NCBI GenBank assembly: GCA_052148715.1
Contig: JBKQHQ010000227.1
Location: forward strand, 1 to 64,000
Direction of reading: 5' to 3'
DNA from: JBKQHQ01 sp052148715
GTDB taxonomy: Bacteria; Pseudomonadota; Alphaproteobacteria; Rhizobiales; Xanthobacteraceae
Length of the DNA: 64,000 bases
This document shows positions 60,838 through 64,000 of this stretch, piece after piece. A model generated the notes under the pieces. That model saw nothing but the letters and a program-made list of their open reading frames with translations. It was not told the DNA's origin and did not search any database. Each line of letters opens with the position of its first letter. Positions within the stretch are counted from its first letter, which is position 1. Both the position numbers and the translations under genes were made by a program.

Positions 60838-61295
60838 GGGCAACGATATCTTGACGACGCTGAAAGCGATCAGGGACAAGGCGGCGCCATCCGTTTTCGC
60901 GCGGCGACCGCTTCGGCACTCACATTGCCGAGCTCAAACTTTGGAACGCCGCCCGCGTCGATCTCGCGACGGCCAAAGGCCGCCCGTGCCGGGAAATCGG
61001 CCTGGGCATCGAATATGGCGTCTGCCTCGAACAACTTCGTCCTGTCCGATCGCGGGATGTGGCTCGCGTTCAAGAACCGCGGTGACCTCGGTATCGTTGT
61101 TGAAGGCGACAAGCGGCTCTTCAACCAGTACGGCGTGATGCTCGTGAATCCGACGCGGCATCCGAACGTTAAGAAGGAGCTCGGGCAGCAATTCATCGAC
61201 AGGCTGATTTCGCCGGGGCGCCAAACGCGATCGCCAGCTACAAGATCAATGGCCAGCAGCTCTTCTTTCCAAATGCAGCTGATCCAAACGCTTGA
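60838..61295 (+). pseudogene. Degraded tungstate ABC receptor (TupA-like)
   Basis: TupA-type pieces occur in order on the plus strand but in different frames. NDILTTLKAIRDKAAP is near 60840-60890, then GTHIAELKLWNAARVDLATA after one shift. NNFVLSDRGMWLAFKNRGDL, VVEGDKRLFNQYGVMLVNPT and NVKKELGQQFIDRLISP follow after a second shift. After a third, AIASYKINGQQLFFPNAADP ends at the stop at 61293-61295. The signal peptide and first ~100 residues are absent. It cannot make a working receptor. No tupB/tupC follow. Confidence 0.85.
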
Positions 61296-61317
61296 AGACA
61301 GGTTGTGAGGCGTTTGC

Positions 61318-61716
61318 TTAGTATCCCAGTAGCGGGACGCAAACGCTTCTCCGTGTGCCGCGCGCGGCTTTTGATCGACGCACCTTCTCTTCAAGAGTCG
61401 AAATTCGAGCCCTCGTTGCGGCTTGGGCCTCCGCCTCGATCGCTCGGTAGTTGCGAACAAGCGCTGCCCCGATCCCAGTGAGGGTCGCGCGGCCACCCTC
61501 GGCGCCGCCTGGTTGCGCATCGACTACGGGCCCATGGAAACAACGGTTCATATCGTCGACGAGCAACCAAGCCCGACGATAGGACATGCCAAGGGTGCGC
61601 GCGGCCTGCGTAATCGAGCCATGGTCGCGGATCGCTTCAAGCAAGAGCACCTTTCCGGGACCGACTGACCGGTGCCGCCCAAAATCAACGCGCAACGTCA
61701 ATTTGGTGTCAGCCAT
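61318..61716 (-). CDS. ModE N-terminal-type winged-helix regulator
   Basis: 132 residues. LLEAIRDHGSITQAARTLGM then SYRRAWLLVDDMNRCFHGPV and GGRATLTGIGAALVRNYRAI are the DNA-binding domain of ModE/LysR-like molybdate regulators. The molybdate-binding TOBE domains are absent, as in stand-alone ModE-N proteins. Likely controls Mo uptake or Moco genes here. ATG at 61716 starts ADTKLTLRVDFGRHRSVGP. Confidence 0.88.
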   Translation of the reverse strand: MADTKLTLRVDFGRHRSVGPGKVLLLEAIRDHGSITQAARTLGMSYRRAWLLVDDMNRCFHGPVVDAQPGGAEGGRATLTGIGAALVRNYRAIEAEAQAATRARISTLEEKVRRSKAARGTRRSVCVPLLGY

Positions 61717-61962
61717 ATCAATACCCAGGCCAGTTACGGGCGTCGCACTTGGTGCCCCGCGCGGCGAAACGTTCATTCCACAGCCATGGCCATGCTAACA
61801 CAGCCACAAGCATCCCGCCCAGCCTCACGCTAATTGAACGGCGGAAGAAACCAACGCTCTTCAATAAGTTCGGCGGCGGCATCGATTTTGCGCCGCCGGA
61901 GCCACTTTCTGCTCGCGCCCGCGACCGTCACGAGCGGATCTTCAAACAAAAACTCAACGATC
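61717..61962. other. Intergenic region between ModE-like and LysR genes
   Basis: 246 bp, no supported gene. Contains the ModE-like gene promoter and the 3' end of the LysR transcript. Confidence 0.35.
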
Positions 61963-62856
61963 TCAATCCGTCAGGGTAGGGGCGACGCGGCGGGCTTCGG
62001 CAACGAGGGCGGCGTAAAGCGGGGTCATCGGCTCGCGCGCGGGGCCGACGAGGCCGATCGTATGCACGGCTTCCGGTTTCGCGATCGGGATCGCGCGGAT
62101 GGTCTCGGTCAGTCCAAGAGTCTCGGCGAGCTTGGCGGGCATGACGCTCGCCCAGCGCCCGGTGCGCACATGGGCGAACAGCACGATCATCGAATTGGAC
62201 TCGAGCATCGGCTGCGCCTTGCCGCCGGCGCCGAGCAGCAGGCGGTCGATGATGCGGCGGTTCTGCATGTCGGGCGTGAGCAGGCAGAGCGGCACCTGCG
62301 CCACCTCGGCCCAGGTCACCCGCGCTCGATTGCCGAGCGGCGCGTCGGCCGAGGTCAACAGCCGATAGCGCTCTTGATAGAGCGGCACGGAATTCACCCG
62401 GCCGAGCGGCTCGTTGTCGAGATAGGTGAGCCCGGCATCGATCTCCAGATTCTCGAGCAGTGCCAAGATCTCCATCGATGTCTTCGATCGGATCGTGAAC
62501 TGAATGTCGGGATGCCGCGCGCGCAACGGCGTGGTGAGGGTAGCGACCATGGCGAGCGCGGTCGGAACGGCGGCGATGCGCAGCCGGCCGTTGAGGCCGT
62601 GCTGGAGGGCCTTCACCTCCTCCCGCATGGCGCGGGTGTCGCCGACGATCCGCCGCGCCCAGTCGAGCACCCGTTCGCCTTCGGCCGTAAGACCCTGAAA
62701 ACGCGAAGCGCGATTGACCAGCGGTACGCCCATCATGTCTTCGAGCTGCTTGATGCCGGCCGACAAGGTCGGTTGCGTCACCCCGCAGGCCTCGGCAGCC
62801 CGCCCAAAATGCCGCTCGCGCGTGAGCGCTAGAAGGTATTCGAGTTTATCTATCAT
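61963..62856 (-). CDS. LysR-family regulator, divergent from fdsGB
   Basis: 297 residues. HTH MIDKLEYLLALTRERHFGRA then EACGVTQPTLSAGIKQLED in 1-60; effector domain to the C terminus. This is the gene normally found divergent from the NAD-dependent formate dehydrogenase operon (FdsR-like). An in-frame ATG at 62880 would add eight residues; the ATG at 62856 is preferred. A matching operator is at 62914-62930. Confidence 0.93.
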   Translation of the reverse strand: MIDKLEYLLALTRERHFGRAAEACGVTQPTLSAGIKQLEDMMGVPLVNRASRFQGLTAEGERVLDWARRIVGDTRAMREEVKALQHGLNGRLRIAAVPTALAMVATLTTPLRARHPDIQFTIRSKTSMEILALLENLEIDAGLTYLDNEPLGRVNSVPLYQERYRLLTSADAPLGNRARVTWAEVAQVPLCLLTPDMQNRRIIDRLLLGAGGKAQPMLESNSMIVLFAHVRTGRWASVMPAKLAETLGLTETIRAIPIAKPEAVHTIGLVGPAREPMTPLYAALVAEARRVAPTLTD

Positions 62857-62913
62857 AGGTGGTAAACCTAGCCTGTGCATGAGGCACGAAAACCGAGCAT
62901 TTTGCCTCCGTTT

Positions 62914-62930
62914 GATAGAGATTATCTATC
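62914..62930. promoter_or_regulatory. Putative LysR operator GATAG-N7-CTATC
   Basis: A 17-bp dyad GATAGAGATTATCTATC, containing ATAG-N7-CTAT (T-N11-A rule). It lies 58 bp upstream of the LysR start and 93 bp before fdsG, in the middle of the divergent promoter. A related CTATCATAG overlaps the LysR start codon (62850-62858), suggesting autoregulation. Confidence 0.65.
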
Positions 62931-63022
62931 GACGCATCAAGACGACGGGATTGTTATCGCGAGCTAGCATCGTCATATTTGATGCGTCGCCTTTCGGCGC
63001 GGCAAGCGAGCGGAGGAACGAC

Positions 63023-63496
63023 GTGGTCGGGCGGAGCCCTTGGAAGACGGAGCTGGCGCAGCAGCACATCCGCGAATTTTTGCATCTGGACGGCCCGCTT
63101 CTTCCCATATTGCAGGCCCTGCAGGACGAATTCGGCTACATCGACGAGGCCGCCGAGCCGCTGATCGCCGAGGCGCTGAACCTCTCGCGTGCCGAAGTGC
63201 ACGGCGTAGTCACCTTCTATCACGACTTCCGGCGGGCGCCGGCAGGTCGCCACGTGGTCAAGCTCTGCCGCGCGGAAGCTTGCCAGGCGGCTGGCGGCGA
63301 CGCGCTCGCTGCGCGTGCCGAGGCCCGGCTCGGCGTCGCCATGGGGGAAACCGCGCCCGACGGCAGCGTCACACTTGAGCCGGTCTACTGCCTCGGATTG
63401 TGCGCGACGGCACCCTCGGCGATGATCGACGGTCGCGTGGTCGGCCGGCTGGACGAGCAGAGACTCGATGCCGTGCTGGCGGAGGCGCGGCGATGA
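63023..63496 (+). CDS. fdsG: NAD-dependent formate dehydrogenase gamma subunit
   Basis: 157 residues. NuoE/HoxE-like 2Fe-2S subunit with C82-x4-C87 (LCRAEACQAAGG) and C123-x3-C127 (VYCLGLCATAP). Passes electrons within the formate dehydrogenase complex. Start GTG at 63023 with GGAGG 6 bp upstream; earlier frames do not match the family. Overlaps fdsB by 4 bp (ATGA). Confidence 0.94.
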   Translation: MVGRSPWKTELAQQHIREFLHLDGPLLPILQALQDEFGYIDEAAEPLIAEALNLSRAEVHGVVTFYHDFRRAPAGRHVVKLCRAEACQAAGGDALAARAEARLGVAMGETAPDGSVTLEPVYCLGLCATAPSAMIDGRVVGRLDEQRLDAVLAEARR

Positions 63497-64000
63497 GTCT
63501 TCGCGTTTTCATTCCCTGCGATGCCGGCGCGCTCGCGGTCGGGGCCGACGAGGTCGCAGCCGCGCTGCGCCGCGCGGCCGACGAGCGCAACGTTGCGCTC
63601 CAAGTCGTGCGGACCGGCTCGCGCGGGCTTTATTGGCTGGAGCCGATGGTCGAGGTGGCGACGCCGTCGGGGCGCGTGGCCTACGGCCCGGTGACGCCGG
63701 CCGATGTGGCCGGTTTGCTCGATGCGGTGCTTACACCGAATGGAGCGCATCAGCTGCGGCTCGGCCTTGCCGATGATATTGCGTGGCTGAAGCGGCAGAC
63801 GCGGCTGACCTTTGCGCGATGTGGGGTGATCGATCCGCTGTCGCTCGACGACTATCGAGCGCATGGCGGTTTCCGCGGGCTCGAGCGTGCGCTGTCGCTC
63901 GCGCCGGATGAGATCGTCGAAGAAGTGGTGCAATCGGGGCTGCGCGGACGCGGCGGCGCGGGCTTCCCGACCGGCATCAAGTGGAAAACCGTGGCACAGG
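63493..64000 (+). CDS. fdsB: NAD-dependent formate dehydrogenase beta subunit, partial
   Basis: The first 169 residues of a NuoF/HoxF-like flavoprotein, cut by the window end. N-terminal ferredoxin-like domain (SLRVFIPCDAGALAVGADEV), then EEVVQSGLRGRGGAGFPTGI, the start of the NADH/FMN-binding domain. The operon should continue with fdsA, fdsC and fdsD. ATG at 63493 overlaps the fdsG stop. Confidence 0.95.
   Translation, partial: MSLRVFIPCDAGALAVGADEVAAALRRAADERNVALQVVRTGSRGLYWLEPMVEVATPSGRVAYGPVTPADVAGLLDAVLTPNGAHQLRLGLADDIAWLKRQTRLTFARCGVIDPLSLDDYRAHGGFRGLERALSLAPDEIVEEVVQSGLRGRGGAGFPTGIKWKTVAQ

Noticed and set aside
60870..61520. 216-residue minus-strand ORF
   Set aside because: Antisense of the decayed tupA and overlapping the ModE-like gene in another frame.
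1..64000. CRISPR array
   Set aside because: No run of regularly spaced direct repeats with unique spacers; the repeats seen are dispersed palindromes or att copies.

Overview
The window is GC-rich, gene-dense chromosomal DNA of an alphaproteobacterium, most likely a Hyphomicrobiales (Rhizobiales) member near the Nitrobacteraceae/Xanthobacteraceae. The evidence is the gene content (two Bug-type tricarboxylate receptors, DmdB/DmdC-like acyl-CoA enzymes, a phasin, RibB with a decayed RibA domain, fdsGB formate dehydrogenase), dispersed palindromic repeats of the kind common in that order, and a candidate alpha-r14-like small RNA. The species cannot be named from the sequence.

Layout. 1-782: a DUF559 nuclease-like gene inside a cluster of modular palindromic repeats. 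783-4646: Bug receptor, IlvD/Edd dehydratase, MBL hydrolase. 4610-7846 (minus): envelope operon yjgN-like, M48 protease, DUF1499. 7961-10377: divergent XRE regulator and NodU-type carbamoyltransferase. 10501-19047: acyl-CoA ligase, SolA-like oxidase, extensin-like protein, class III aminotransferase, L,D-transpeptidase, SDR, PdxH and a surface lipoprotein. 19192-21514: DnaJ-type chaperone and an ECF sigma/anti-sigma pair. 21861-25930 (plus): fabI, aroC, ribB and a VWA (DUF1194) protein. 25988-31569 (minus): HDAC-like deacylase, xseB, dxs, tlyA, rlmD-like. 31646-34351 (minus): acyl-CoA dehydrogenase and SDR.

Accessory region. An intact tRNA-Gln(TTG) at 34636 is the target of an integrative element. 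A 49-bp direct repeat of its 3' half lies at 34662-34710 and 43504-43552, with a tyrosine integrase just inside the right end. The ~8.8-kb cargo holds a decayed zinc-ribbon/YedK pair, a two-gene module of unknown function, a secreted orphan, a four-gene operon of small membrane proteins around a Sel1-repeat protein, a small XRE repressor, an HGG-motif protein, and a striking nested palindrome at 41051-41184. A third, 29-bp copy of the tRNA end at 45227-45255 closes a second segment. That segment carries recombinase-like debris, a phasin and a candidate anti-Shine-Dalgarno sRNA with a perfect terminator.

45372-51691 is a small catabolic/detoxification cluster around a divergent promoter. One arm is MFS, MOSC protein and Fe-S reductase; the other is DJ-1/PfpI, XRE-cupin, Bug receptor and hot-dog protein, with overlapping genes. 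51879-57012 holds a DUF1236-like secreted protein, gluconokinase, dinB, a 1-kb gap and a large membrane protein. 57139-64000 is a formate dehydrogenase/molybdenum cofactor locus: fdhD, mobA, moeA, mobB, a ModE-like regulator, LysR and fdsG/fdsB (cut by the window end). Inside it is a decayed divergent pair, a PBP-domain regulator and tupA (tungstate receptor), joined at their truncated 5' ends.
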